DNA of 64,000 bases. It comes from Muscardinus avellanarius. Its lineage: Eukaryota; Chordata; Mammalia; Rodentia; Gliridae. The notes under the pieces are model-generated. The model had not been told where the DNA came from. It saw only the letters and a program-made list of their open reading frames with translations, and did not search any database. Location of the stretch: the NCBI GenBank assembly GCA_963383645.1, contig OY726557.1:130365650-130429649 (forward strand). The letters run 5' to 3'. Below are positions 1 to 9,440 of this stretch, one piece after another. Numbering within the stretch: the first letter of the stretch is position 1; each line of letters starts with the position of its first letter. A program made the translations under genes and the position numbers.

Positions 1-163
1 TCTCATGTTAAATGTTTGTAAAATCGTAAATGTTAGAATGTATTTTCTGTATCTACCTTTGGCCTGACAGGTGTCAGGAAGTTACTAGACAAAGGGAGGA
101 ATGTTACCAGTATTGGGAACGGCCTAGGAAGATTTGGGAAAGCTCTGATCATTAATATATTTC
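1..163 (+). mobile_element. LTR (class I ERV type), upstream part, split by L1
   Basis: Upstream portion of a long terminal repeat that resumes at 2971. Joining 163 to 2971 gives continuous LTR sequence across the target site atatatttc. The stretch around 111-124 (accagtattgggaa) also occurs, in reverse orientation, in the LTR at 32936-33640. The LTR start lies before the window. Orientation is set by the polyadenylation signal in the downstream part. Confidence 0.6.
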
Positions 164-360
164 TTTTTTTTTTTTTTTTAATTTATTTTTTTTATTTTAT
201 TGGTGCACTGTATTCATACATCATAGTGGGATACAAACTTTTGTAGACATACATGCACACATCGCCCAGTCAGCCCCCACCCGATCCCCACCCCATTCCC
301 TCCCCATCCCTCCTTCCCATGCTTGGCTTAGTGGTTGACATCTAGTATTATAGCAATTTA
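164..360 (-). mobile_element. L1 3'UTR and poly(A) tail of the composite element
   Basis: Read on the minus strand this is a G-rich stretch (ggggagggaatggggtgggg) followed by the terminal caccaataaaa and an A-rich tail. The same order ends the plus-strand L1 at 48680-48940. The polyadenylation signal on the minus strand is near 195-205. Similarity to the other copy fades upstream of about 345-360. Confidence 0.8.
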
Positions 361-1241
361 TCCAAAATTAAAAATGATAATCTCACATAACAGTTTCATT
401 TGTCTGATGCCAAGCTTTTGATGATTTAAAGATAACATTTCAATATTACTTTTTGCTTTCTTTCTTACCAGAGCATATTTTTTTCTGTTTTTTTGGTGAA
501 ACTATCATATATTTATATATTCATTTTTCAGAAAAAAATCTATCCTAATATGGAATATGAATTCTAGATACCCAAAACGATCTTGAAAAAGAACAAAGCT
601 AGCAGATATATATTTTCTGATTTCAAACCATATAAAGCTACAATAATTGAAACAGTGTAGTACTGTTCTAAAGGCAGATATATAAACCATTGGAGTTAAA
701 TACAAGCCTAGAGCTAAATTCTTCCCTATATTGTCAAGTTATTTTTGACAAGGTTTCCACGAACATTTGGTGGTGGAAATAATAATCTTTTAACTAAATA
801 TTGTTGAAAAATAATAATTACATGGAAAAGAATAAAATTGGACCCTTACCTAATCCCATATACAAGTATTAACTCAAAATAGATAAAAGACCTAAATATA
901 AATCTTAAGACTATAAACTTTTAGAAGAAAATCTGGGTCATAAAACCTCACAACATTGAAATTGGCAGTGATTTCTTGGATATGATTTCAATGGCACAGG
1001 AAACAGAAGAATATACAAACTCCCTAAAAAATAAAAAAAAATATTGTATATCCAAAGACAATGTAAACAGAGTTAAAAGTTACTAATAGAATTGGATTAA
1101 ATATTTCCAAATGCTATATCTGAAGGTATATTAATATTCTAACTAGAAATCCTAAAAATTAACAACAATAAAGGCAAACAATACAATTTAGAGATAGGTA
1201 AAAGACTAACATAAATAATGAATCTCCACAGATAACCAATC
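361..1241. other. Non-L1-sense segment inside the composite L1; mostly old L1 ORF2 in the opposite orientation
   Basis: Positions 361-519 are AT-rich and unrecognised. From about 520 to 1235 the plus strand reads as a decayed L1 ORF2 3' region: remnants of DPYL-PYT-INSK-IKDLN-TINF (about 840-925) followed by a region like the one encoding the ORF2 C-terminal third. It has many stops and looks much older than ORF1 next to it. It lies between ORF1 and the 3'UTR of the younger element and in the reverse direction. The junction with ORF1 is within a few bases of the ORF1 stop codon. Confidence 0.65.
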
Positions 1242-2162
1242 TTAGTTGTCTGTTGGATGGAAAATCTTGTTTCTCTGGTTCTGGTGAGTGTTACCTATTT
1301 CTTCTTTGTAGTTAATCTCTTTGAGTATTTTCTCTAGCGCTGGTTTTGAAGACATAAATTCCTTCAGTTTCTGTTTTTCATGGAAGCTTCTTATTTCTCC
1401 ATCTAATTTGATAGAAAGTTTTGCTGGATAGGAAATTTTGGGCTGGAAGTTGTTTTCTTTCAGAGTTTGGAATATGTTACTCCAAGCCCTTCTGGCTCTC
1501 ATGACTTGGTTTGGGAAGTCTGGAGTGATTCTAATTGGTTTCCCTCTGAATGTCACTTGGCCCTTTGTTTTTGTTGCCTTTAAGATTCTCTGCTTGGCTT
1601 CCACATTGGTCATTTTGACAATTATGTGGCGTGGGGATCCTCTTCTCTGATCCTGTCTAAAGGGAGTTCTATAAGTTTCCTGGACCTGTGTATCAACCTC
1701 TTGCTTTACGTTTGGAAAATTTTCTGCTATTACTTCCTTGAAGAGATTGTTGATCCCTTTGGTATCACTTTCTTTTCCCTCCTCTATTCCAATTATTCTT
1801 AGGTTAGCTCTCTTAAGATGGGCCCATATTTCTTCAATGTCAGATTCCTGCTGTCGGATATTTTTTCCGAGATTAGAAACCATGCGTTCATTTTTGGATT
1901 GCTCATCTTCTAAGAGCGAGATTCTGTTCTCCATGTGGTCTAATCGGTTGTTTGTGCTTTGAATTGAGGCCTTTACTTCATTAATTGCATCCTTTATCTC
2001 TTTTTGGCTCTCTCTGAGTTCTTTTCGAAGCACCTCTATTATTTCTACAGTTATTTTCCTGATTTGATCTTCTAGAAATCTCTGATTTTCTGTTTTATCA
2101 GGTTCTGATGTTGTGGGGTTGTGGGCGGCATTCATTGCTCCAGTATTATTCCTCTTTCCCAT
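1242..2162 (-). CDS. L1 ORF1 protein (RNA-binding chaperone), intact
   Basis: ORF1p is the trimeric RNA-binding chaperone of the L1 ribonucleoprotein. The frame is open for 306 codons from MGKRNN; an in-frame ATG at 2207 would add 15 residues, but the start at 2162 matches the ORF1 start of the other copies (28351 and 63203). In order I see a polar N-terminus; a long heptad-rich coiled coil (about residues 28-115, e.g. NNRLDHMENRISLLEDEQ); an RRM-like middle from NLRIIGIEEG to PRHIIVKM; and the C-terminal domain with ITPDFPNQVMRARRAW and ISYPAKLS. There is no frameshift or internal stop, unlike the two other ORF1 copies here, so the insertion is fairly recent or the frame has been under selection. 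No ORF2 follows. Activity is not shown by the sequence. Confidence 0.93.
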   Translation of the reverse strand: MGKRNNTGAMNAAHNPTTSEPDKTENQRFLEDQIRKITVEIIEVLRKELRESQKEIKDAINEVKASIQSTNNRLDHMENRISLLEDEQSKNERMVSNLGKNIRQQESDIEEIWAHLKRANLRIIGIEEGKESDTKGINNLFKEVIAENFPNVKQEVDTQVQETYRTPFRQDQRRGSPRHIIVKMTNVEAKQRILKATKTKGQVTFRGKPIRITPDFPNQVMRARRAWSNIFQTLKENNFQPKISYPAKLSIKLDGEIRSFHEKQKLKEFMSSKPALEKILKEINYKEEIGNTHQNQRNKIFHPTDN

Positions 2163-2961
2163 GATTTCGGATGTTTGTGCCTTCTCTGGGTTCTTCCCTT
2201 GGGTCACTATAACTTCACTTAAGGTGTTCTGGATCTCGAGTCAGTAGTATCTCAGACCTCACTACTCCTTTACTGGGTTTTATCACAGAGTCTCTGACCC
2301 AGGGAGTCAATAGAGGCTGCTTTAAACTATGGGGGGTGCCAGGTTGCACGTTCTCCTATGGTGTGGTATCTCTGCCACCACCACTCCCTCACTGGGTACA
2401 GTGAGTACCTCAGTGAGGTACAGTACTGGGATTTCTCCTCTGTGGCCCACAATTTGACTCACTGTTCTTGAGTACGCAGATGTAGCTGTGCTGGATTCGG
2501 CGAATTCACTGCTGCTTCCGCCGCCGGTGGCAATATGGCGCCGCGGCCACGCCCTCGGCCATGAGGCTGGCGTATTTTTTCTTCTCTGGTTTTTATTTCC
2601 ACTCTGAATCCCTGCAGCGTGGGCTGAGCTCAGCCACTGGGAGCTTTAAATCCTCTCTGCACCGAAAGATCCCGCCTGGCTGTTCCGCAGCGGCTCACCT
2701 CGGCTTGCTGTAGCCGTCCGATGAGTTCGCCGCTGCCGCCGGCAGTATGGCGCTGCTGCCGCGTCCTCGGGCGCGTGTGTCTCCTCTGTGGCCCTGAGCT
2801 CTGTTCTCAGTCAGCTTTCTCTCTGGAGCCTGGTGGTTTTTTTGTTTTTCTGTTGATGGTGTTTTCTGGCTATGAAAGGCGCTGGTTTTGTGGTAATGGA
2901 AATTGGTTGTTAGCAGGGCTCTTAAGCCCCGCTTTTCTCGGTCGCCATCTTCCCGGAAGTC
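2163..2961 (-). promoter_or_regulatory. L1 5'UTR / internal promoter, CpG-rich, short (spliced-like) form
   Basis: About 800 bp, with dense CpG at 2500-2780. The first transcribed bases on the minus strand contain gaagatggcga, close to the YY1-binding motif that positions L1 initiation in other mammals. Compared with the copy at 28352-30118, it lacks a 933-nt block exactly at 2181/2180, where the minus strand reads cccagagaag then gcacaaac. Retained CpGs fit a young element. Confidence 0.8.
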
Positions 2962-2970
2962 ATATATTTC

Positions 2971-3434
2971 AAAAATTGGATGAAGGGCAAATCTGTGCAA
3001 AGATTTGGTTTCTGCCTAAAAGCAGGCAACTATTCCAATGTAAATTAACCTAGCTAAAAGCAATTAACCAGTCAATAGGAGAGGAGAACTAGGCCTGTCT
3101 CTATCTAAAGACAGATCTTAGTTGAGGAGAACTAGGCCTTTATCTAAAGACAGATCTACATGATGATCTAAGGAGGGGTCGACCTTCTTGAAAGGAGACA
3201 CCTCGCCACACCTTGCTAGGGGAGGTACCTTACAGGGTTAAGGGGAGGTACCTTACAGGGACGGTCACTACATCAGAATTACATAAACAAGATGGAGGTC
3301 ATGGGTTTTAAAAGTCTGGTCCACGTGTAATCCCTTTGGTGTATTCATTTCGAGTCACCCCCTCATGCCATTTTGGCATGGGGCTGTATTTCTATTCTCT
3401 GTATTTCTATCTTTCTAATAAACTTCTTTAAATC

Positions 3435-3436
<2 letters not shown>
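2971..3436 (+). mobile_element. LTR (class I ERV type), downstream part
   Basis: Continuation of the LTR at 1-163. It holds two pairs of direct repeats (3081-3260), a TATA-like ttttaaaag near 3306, a small inverted repeat around catgccattttggcatg at 3364-3380, and a polyadenylation signal aataaa at 3417-3422. The stretch from tctgtatttctatcttt through aataaac and aaatcttc recurs on the minus strand at 33080-33125, so both LTRs are one family. The U5 end is lost at the TA microsatellite. Confidence 0.65.
3081..3260 (+). promoter_or_regulatory. Paired direct repeats in LTR U3 (enhancer-like)
   Basis: gaggagaactaggcct...ctaaagacagatct occurs at 3081-3118 and 3124-3157, and aggggaggtaccttacaggg occurs at 3218-3237 and again exactly at 3241-3260. 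Short direct repeats upstream of the TATA box are typical of gammaretrovirus-type U3 enhancers. No factor can be assigned from sequence alone. Confidence 0.5.

Positions 3437-3496
<60 letters not shown>
3437..3496. repeat. (TA)n microsatellite
   Basis: About 29 uninterrupted TA units between the LTR and a SINE. Confidence 0.97.
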
Positions 3497-3497
<1 letters not shown>

Positions 3498-3718
3498 CCG
3501 GGCATGGTGGCACACACTTATAATCCCAGGATTTGGGAGGCTTAGACAGGAGGATCACAGTTCATGGCCAGCCTCAGCTACTTAGGCCCTCTGCAACTCA
3601 GTGAGACCCTGTTTCAAAAATAAAGAATAAAAAATAGGGCCAAGGTGTAGCTCGGAGGTAGAATGTCCCTGCATTCCACCCTCAGTATCACAAAAATAAA
3701 ATAATAAAATAAAAAATA
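3497..3718 (+). mobile_element. B1-ID dimeric SINE
   Basis: Begins gccgggcatggtggcacac (7SL/B1 head), then the caactcagtgagaccctgttt linker and an ID half (gtgtagctcggaggtagaatg), then an A-rich tail. Confidence 0.9.
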
Positions 3719-3725
3719 TATACAT

Positions 3726-3930
3726 GAGCCAGGCATAGTGGCACATGTTTGTAATCTCAAACATTGGGAGGCTGAGACAAGAGGATCAACAGTTCAAAGC
3801 CAGCTTTGGCAACTTAGCAAGACCCTGTTTCCAAATAAGAAGTAAAAACAGGCTAGGGTTAAAAATCATCCTGGGGTTATAACTTGGCGATAGAATGCCT
3901 CTGAGTTCAATCCACCAAAAAAATACATAT
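3726..3930 (+). mobile_element. B1-ID dimeric SINE, diverged
   Basis: gccaggcatagtggcacat head and a decayed ID half (cttggcgatagaatgcctct) with short A-tail. Confidence 0.85.
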
Positions 3931-4044
3931 ACACACATATATAGCTATATATACATATATATACATATATAATAGGCTAATTGTGATATTTTAATCAATT
4001 TAAATGTTTTTATAATTTCTTAGTTTCATTTCTAGAAACAAAAG

Positions 4045-4097
<53 letters not shown>

Positions 4098-4367
4098 CTA
4101 TTTCCACAGTAGCTGTAATATAAATCAAGTTATGTCACTCCCCTGCTTAAATCCTTCCGCTAGCTTGCCATTTCAATTAGGTCAAAATCCACACCTGTTT
4201 ATGTAGGCAACAGTCACTACCAAGGCCGCTGTCCCCCTGTGTCAGCCCTGCCCTGGCCCAAGCTCCAAGTCAGCCTGGCAGCCTTCCGTTCCAGAGCACA
4301 CCACACCTGCTCTCATCTGGGGCTTTTCCTATGCATGACCACTATGCACAGTTCTAGGCAGGTAGTA
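3931..4367. other. AT-rich and unique DNA with a (CT)n tract
   Basis: TA-rich low-complexity DNA to about 3975, a (CT)n microsatellite at 4050-4095, then sequence I do not recognise. No gene seen. Confidence 0.7.
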
Positions 4368-4377
4368 AGATCTCAAC

Positions 4378-4585
4378 ACGATTTTTGTTTTGTTTTGTTT
4401 TGTTTTGGTGCTGGGGATTGAACCCAAGGACATTATACTCCAGAGGCACACACCCCCAGCCCTTTTATTTTTTTTTTATTTTGAAATAAGTTCTCACTAA
4501 GTTTCTGAGGCTGACCTTGAACCTATAATCTTCCTGTCTTCGGCTCCCAAGTACTGAAGTTACAGGTGTGTGACACTGCACCCAG
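4378..4585 (-). mobile_element. B1-ID dimeric SINE with target-site duplication
   Basis: Minus-strand dimer (ID half at 4407-4460, B1 end at 4585). The target-site duplication aagatctcaa lies at 4368-4377 and 4586-4595. Confidence 0.9.
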
Positions 4586-4671
4586 CAAGATCTCAATATT
4601 TTGAATGAATAAATCATTCTGTGTTAACAGAGATGGAGAGATGGAGGAAAGGAAGGAAGAATGAAGAATTT

Positions 4672-4716
4672 TTTTTTTTTTTTTTGGTGGTACTAGGGTT
4701 CCTGGAAGCCCGGCAT
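4672..4716 (-). mobile_element. 45-bp internally deleted SINE
   Basis: Only the A-tail, the last bases of the ID half (ggttcctggaagcc) and the first bases of the B1 half (cggc) remain, fused. A 13-bp duplication, gaatgaagaattt, at 4659-4671 and 4717-4729 shows it was inserted as a SINE. Confidence 0.8.
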
Positions 4717-4745
4717 GAATGAAGAATTTAATAAAAGGAGTCTGG

Positions 4746-4948
4746 GCCGGGCGTGGCGGCGCACGCTTGTAATCCCCGCGCTTGGCAGGTGGAGACAGGA
4801 GGATCGTGCAGGTTTGAAGCCAGCTGCTCTGGCTTAAGAGACCCTGTTTCCAAATAAAAAAAAGTATAAAAATAGGTCTGGGAGTGTAGCCCGGAGGTAG
4901 AAGGATTTCCAGGAACCCCAGTACCACCAAAAAGTAATAATAATAAAA
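4746..4948 (+). mobile_element. B1-ID dimeric SINE, subfamily II, with target-site duplication
   Basis: Carries the subfamily II markers (taatccccgcgcttgg, ggcttaagagaccctgttt, gtgtagcccggaggtagaag). The duplication aataaaaggagtctgggcc lies at 4730-4748 and 4949-4967, partly shared with the SINE head. Confidence 0.93.
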
Positions 4949-4967
4949 AATAAAAGGAGTCTGGGCC

Positions 4968-6069
4968 AAAACCTTGGTGGAGACTCAAAAGTGAGTTGAT
5001 AAAAGTGTGAAAGTGCTTCATAAATTGCTCTTTCTCTGTGACCATCTTAAAGGAGGAACACGAGAGAAATCATACAGTGACACATGAGCATGCAGTGTCT
5101 GTCTCAGACCTAAACCCACGTGCCCTCTGGGCTTCATAGTCGCATGACACTTGACATCAGAAAGGTGTTCTGCAAAATCCAAGTTTGGGTGATCTGATCA
5201 CTGTGCAAATGGCATCGTGTGTACTTACACAAACTTGGATGGCACAGCCCAGCACACCTAGGCTCTGTGGTGGGCCTGTTGCTCCTAGGCTGCGCTCCTG
5301 TGCAGGGCATTGCTGTACCCCATACTGTAGACATTGTAATACAAGGCTAAGCTCCTGTGTATCCAAACACAGGAAAGGTACAGTCCAACACAAGACCCTT
5401 TTCAGCTCCATATTATCCCTTAGCCACCGCTATCATGCGTGCAGTCTGTCTACACTAAATTATGACTCTATATCCACATTAACATGGACACGTTGGCTAA
5501 TGTGCATAAATATCCGCACACCCCCACACACATGCATCAATTTTCTTTGTAGAATTCTTTCCTAAAATGCTGTGATCTTGTCTTTCTGCTCCTTGCAGAT
5601 TTATCAATTTTAAAAAGAATAAGAAAGGATGTTTTTTTTAAGTTCCTTGAATGTTTGCAGGTGTGGAGTTCATGGCAGAATGAACTCTTGTCATCTCAGG
5701 CAATGTTTTCTTTTCTCTCTTGTTGGCATTCCAGTGTAGCCATCTTGTGCTCAAAAAAAAAAAAAAAGATATCATCCCTCTAAGAACAATAGTGATCAGC
5801 TTGATTTTATAAAGTATTTCACATACCAATGTGACTTGTCACTGAATACCTTGCAAAGTTAACAAAAGATAGAGAATTAAAGGAAAAATAACTGAAATGC
5901 TAACCCGTGTTTCTATACTTTCTAACATTCTTATATAGGAGAGCCCTTACCTTCTACCCACTGCAATAAATTGTTGAAGTAGGTATTTGTTGATTGATAC
6001 CAAGACTGGACTTAGGAAATCATTAAAATGTAAAGGCATGTGTCCAAAATAGATTCAAATACTTAAGGC

Positions 6070-6070
<1 letters not shown>
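4968..6070. other. Mostly unique DNA; diffuse ancient repeat at about 5130-5420
   Basis: Around 5210-5390 the order gtacttacacaaac / cctaggctctgtgg / attgctgtaccccatactgta / tgtgtatccaaacacagg resembles a widespread ancient mammalian repeat that I recognise but cannot name. The rest has an A15 run (5752-5767) and nothing gene-like. Confidence 0.45.
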
Positions 6071-6130
<60 letters not shown>

Positions 6131-6305
6131 GGGGATTGAACCCACGGGCATCCTACCTCTGACCTATACCCCAGCCTTATTTTACTTTTATTTTGGAACA
6201 GGGTCTTGCTAGGTTAATTAGATTCTCACTAGTTGCTGAGGTTGTCCTCAAACCTGTTCCCCAAAACCGGTGTTACAGCTGTGTACCACTATACCCAGTT
6301 ACCAC
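6071..6305 (-). mobile_element. B1-ID SINE with (TG)n-expanded tail
   Basis: The (TG)n tract at 6072-6126 sits where the A-tail of the minus-strand SINE (6127-6305) should be, so on the minus strand it is a (CA)n tail. ID half and B1 half are diverged. Confidence 0.85.
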
Positions 6306-6807
6306 ACCCAGTTAACCCAAATCCCTTGCTTCTGTTCTGCATCTAACTGCAGACTGGGGTCAGAAAGGTAATATAAATAACAGAATCTAGATAAGGATTG
6401 ATTCAGAGTGTGTCTCTGGGAAATTGGAGGCTCTGCAGGGATCGCCACCATGCAGGGTCGTCTGATGGCTCCACAGTGGAACACAACCCCTGTAAAACCA
6501 AACTGACAAGTTTTTCAAGAAAAGCTGGATAATCAGATTTTTATGCAAAATGTTTCAATTTTTCAGTGGTTGTTCATATTCTTTGAAGGCGCTGTTTATA
6601 AAAATACATCTGAAGGTTAGATTGGACCTACAGCTCACCAGTGTGTGACTTTTGTTCTAAATTTCAGAGGACAAAGAAAGAGGGCAAAAATCATGGAAGC
6701 AGGACAAAGGGAAAAAAAGAAAAGAAAAGAAGAGCTTTTACCAAAAAAAGAGTGCTTAGAGGCCTGGGCTCAGGCTGGGTGGGAGAGAGAACTGTGAAGA
6801 ACTTGAG
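6306..6807. other. Unique DNA
   Basis: A purine-rich patch at 6660-6745 makes a lysine-rich open frame that I regard as chance. No homology recognised. Confidence 0.5.
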
Positions 6808-6893
6808 CTTAGGGCTGGGAGGGCAGCTCAGGTGCGAAGCACATACTTAGCATTCTCAAGGGCCTGGATTCAGGCCCCAGAACCAAAAAGAAC
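6808..6893 (+). mobile_element. ID-like SINE monomer
   Basis: gggctgggagggcagctcaggtg ... gcctggattcaggccccagaacc is a diverged ID unit without a B1 half. Confidence 0.7.
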
Positions 6894-7149
6894 AATAGCA
6901 ACCGTGCTCGTGATCAGGAAATGAGGCTTAAGTGGACTAGTGAAGGAACTTGAATCGGTCATCTCCAAAGGGCAGAGAAAGAAAAACCTGAAAAACAATT
7001 TTCTAATTTACTGACAAACTCCACAAAGTTGAAAGGTAGAAAGAAGGTGGTATAGCTTTGTAGAATGTAGAAGAGCTCTTGGTTCCTAAGGCTTAGCAAG
7101 GAGAAGCCAGTCTTGGCCATATATTTGGGAAAGCAACTCTTCTCCTTTC
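6894..7149. other. Unique DNA
   Basis: No repeat or gene recognised. Confidence 0.5.
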
Positions 7150-7507
7150 TTAATCTCCTCCTCCTCCTCCTCCTCCTCCTCCTCCTCCTCCTCCTCCTTC
7201 TTCTTCTTCCTCCTCCTCCTCCTCCTTCTCCTCCTCCTCCTCCTTCTCCTCCTCCTCCTTCTTCTCCTCCTTCTTCTTCTTCTTTTCTTCCCCTTTTTTT
7301 TTCTTTTTGGTTGTACTAGGGATGGAACTCAGGGGCATGCTACCTCTGAGCTACACTCCCAGCCCCATTTTTTATTCTTTATTTTGAATCAGTGTCTCAC
7401 TGAGTTGCAAAGAGCCTCACTAAATAGCTAAGGCTATCCACAAAGCGCCATCCTCCTATCTCAGCTCCCGAATGCTAGGATTGCAAGCATGCGCCACCAC
7501 GCCCGGT
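7150..7507 (-). mobile_element. B1-ID SINE with long (GAG/GAA)n tail
   Basis: SINE body at 7295-7507 on the minus strand; its 3' tail has become a 140-bp polypurine tract (CTC/CTT on the plus strand, 7156-7293). Open frames here encode poly-Leu/Pro or poly-Glu/Lys and are artefacts. Confidence 0.92.
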
Positions 7508-7697
7508 TCTTCTGTCCATCTTCTAACACAGCATTACCTCTGAACCTCCAGGAGCAGAGCATTACCTCTGAACCTGGTCATGAGTCGGAGTAGCCTAGAG
7601 GGGCCCCAGATGCCCCTGGCCATGGTAGTCAGCCTCAGCCTCCTCTGTTCGAACCATAATGAGGTTGGAGAGGATGAAGTTGTCATAAAGGAAGAGA

Positions 7698-7707
<10 letters not shown>
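7508..7707. other. Unique DNA
   Basis: A short duplication, gcattacctctgaacct, at 7531-7547 and 7560-7576. No gene seen. Confidence 0.5.
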
Positions 7708-7762
<55 letters not shown>

Positions 7763-7845
7763 CCCTCCTCTCTCTCTCTGTTTCTCTCTCTCTCATCTCT
7801 CTTCTACTCCTCCTTCTCTTCCTCCTCTTCCTCCTTCTCCTTGCT
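7708..7845. repeat. (CT)n and CT-rich tract
   Basis: Long CT run at 7709-7757 followed by degenerate pyrimidine repeats. Confidence 0.95.
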
Positions 7846-8131
7846 TATTTTCTCCCCAGAGCAGGCTTTTCCTTACTCCGTGAGCTGACAGTTTTCCTAC
7901 TTTTCTTGTTTATTTTTTTTCCAGGTGAGAGGATAAGGAGCATCAGGAAGCTGACAGCCCCAAGATCAGAGACTCAACAAGGTAAAAACATCTGTTCCTT
8001 CTACCTAAAGTCAGCATCATATGTAAAAGAATTAAACACAACTGTGCAAGAAAAGCCCATACAAGAATATTCATAGCCACACTATTAGATCTCTCCTAAA
8101 GGGGGAAACAATCAGTAAAGAAAATGTAGCA
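7846..8131 (+). mobile_element. Unique DNA, then old L1 ORF2 fragment from about 8010
   Basis: From about 8045 the sequence reads like the L1 ORF2 3' region (tacaagaatattcatagccacactatt). It continues after the SINE at 8384. Confidence 0.55.
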
Positions 8132-8335
8132 TGCCAGGCATGGTAGCGCACACTTGTAATCCCAGCACTTGGGAGGCTGAGACAGGAGAATCACACAGGT
8201 TCGAAGCCAGCCTCAGCTACTTAGTGAGGCTCTCAGCAACTTAGTGAGACCCTGTTTTCAAATAAAATATAAAATAAATCTGGGAGTATAGCCTGGAGGT
8301 AGAAAAGCCCCTGGGTTCCACCCCCAGTACCACAA

Positions 8336-8380
<45 letters not shown>
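8132..8380 (+). mobile_element. B1-ID dimeric SINE with (AAAT)n tail and target-site duplication
   Basis: Full dimer inserted in the old L1. The duplication aaaatgtagca lies at 8121-8131 and 8381-8391. The tail is (AAAT)n. Confidence 0.95.
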
Positions 8381-8382
<2 letters not shown>

Positions 8383-8888
8383 AATGTAGCATATTCATAC
8401 AATGGAATATTATCCAGCTGTTAGAAGGAATGAAGTATTGATTCATGCTACAACATAGATGAACCTCAAAAACATCATGCTAAGTGAAATAATCCAGACA
8501 CAAAAGACTGTATAATATACAATTTCACTTATATAGAATACCTAGAATAGGCAAATCCAGAGTCAAAATGTATAATGGAAGCTGGGCGTGATGGTGCACA
8601 TTTGTAATCCCTGTACTTGGGGCTGAGACAGGAGGATCTCAGGTTCGTGGACAGCCTCAGCTACTTAGTGAAGCCCTCCGCAATTTAGTGAGACCCTGTT
8701 TCAAAATAAAGAAAAAATAGGGTTGGGGTGTAGCTCGAAAGCCGGATGCCCCTGGGTTCAATGCCCAGTACCATAAAAAGAAGTGCAATGGAATGCCTGA
8801 TGGGGGCGGGGAATGAGTATGAGGTCTCCCTTACTGGTGATGAAAATGTTTGAGAATTTTATAGAAGTGACTGCCTCAGAAATTTAGG
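8381..8888 (+). mobile_element. Old L1 ORF2 end and 3'UTR, split by a SINE
   Basis: 8384-8578 matches L1 in layout (caatggaatattatccagct ... catcatgctaagtgaaataa), and 8783-8888 matches an old L1 3'UTR (ggcggggaatgagtatgagg). The SINE at 8579 splits it. Confidence 0.75.
8579..8782 (+). mobile_element. B1-ID dimeric SINE, type III B1 half
   Basis: gctgggcgtgatggtgcac head, gtggacagcctcagctactt middle, ID half gtgtagctcgaaagccggatg. Confidence 0.9.
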
Positions 8889-9000
8889 GACTCTCAACAA
8901 CTTAACAAGACCCTGTTTCAAAATTAAAGGGGTTGGGGTTGGAGATACAGCTCAGAGGTAGAATGTCCCTAGGCTCAATGTTCAATGCACCAAAAAAAAT
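8889..9000 (+). mobile_element. B1-ID SINE, 5'-truncated
   Basis: Starts in the linker (caacttaacaagaccctgttt) and keeps the ID half (tacagctcagaggtagaatg). Confidence 0.8.
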
Positions 9001-9440
9001 CACCATAAAAAAATGTGTCCTATGCTGGAGGCGGCATCTGCACACATCTCATGTTTACCAAGTCTCCTTGCTGCATCAGGAGGTCACGTGGACTGACTGA
9101 CCTCGACCATCCAGGTTTGCATAAAGCCCTCTTTGATGTATGCACAACAATGAAATCACCTAGTGACATGTTTCCCCAAATCAATCTTCATTGTTAAGTG
9201 TTGCAAAAATTTCCCTGGTTGACATCCATGAGGCTCCACTGAGCCAGGTCAGGCCCCTTTCCCAGGGGATTAGGAGAAGGCCGGGAGGGACTGAGCACTC
9301 AGAGCCACACTATTCTTGGGCAGAGGCCACTCAAAGCCCAAGTGGGTGTCCATACCTGGGAAGAGATGAAGAATGCTCTCAGCTTCACCCCACCAAAACT
9401 GGGCATTGGAACAAAGGCCTCATCCTTGGCTTTGAGTAGA
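9001..9440. other. Unique DNA
   Basis: Moderate GC with several short open frames. No recognised protein or repeat. Confidence 0.5.

Larger units (their letters stand above)
164..2961 (-). mobile_element. ORF1-only composite L1 insertion
   Basis: On the minus strand the order is 5'UTR (2961-2163), intact ORF1 (2162-1242), an 880-bp segment that is not L1 sense sequence (1241-361), an L1-type 3'UTR (360-190) and an A-tail. Identical 9-bp repeats, atatatttc, flank the block at 155-163 and 2962-2970, and the DNA on both sides belongs to one LTR. The block therefore behaves as a single insertion. ORF2, which should follow ORF1, is absent. The 5' end (gacttccgggaagatggcga on the minus strand) matches the L1 5' end at 62349. 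Alternatives are a half-L1-like non-autonomous element, template switching during reverse transcription, or later replacement of ORF2. Confidence 0.75.

Noticed and set aside
2500..2800. CpG-rich segment as a host gene promoter
   Set aside because: It is the L1 5'UTR: it lies just upstream of ORF1 on the same strand and matches the other L1 5' ends.
5209..5420. Named transposon family for the ancient repeat
   Set aside because: The order of motifs is familiar, but I could not assign a family reliably, so none is given.
7709..7845. CRISPR-like or satellite array
   Set aside because: Simple CT microsatellite, no spacers; this is vertebrate DNA.
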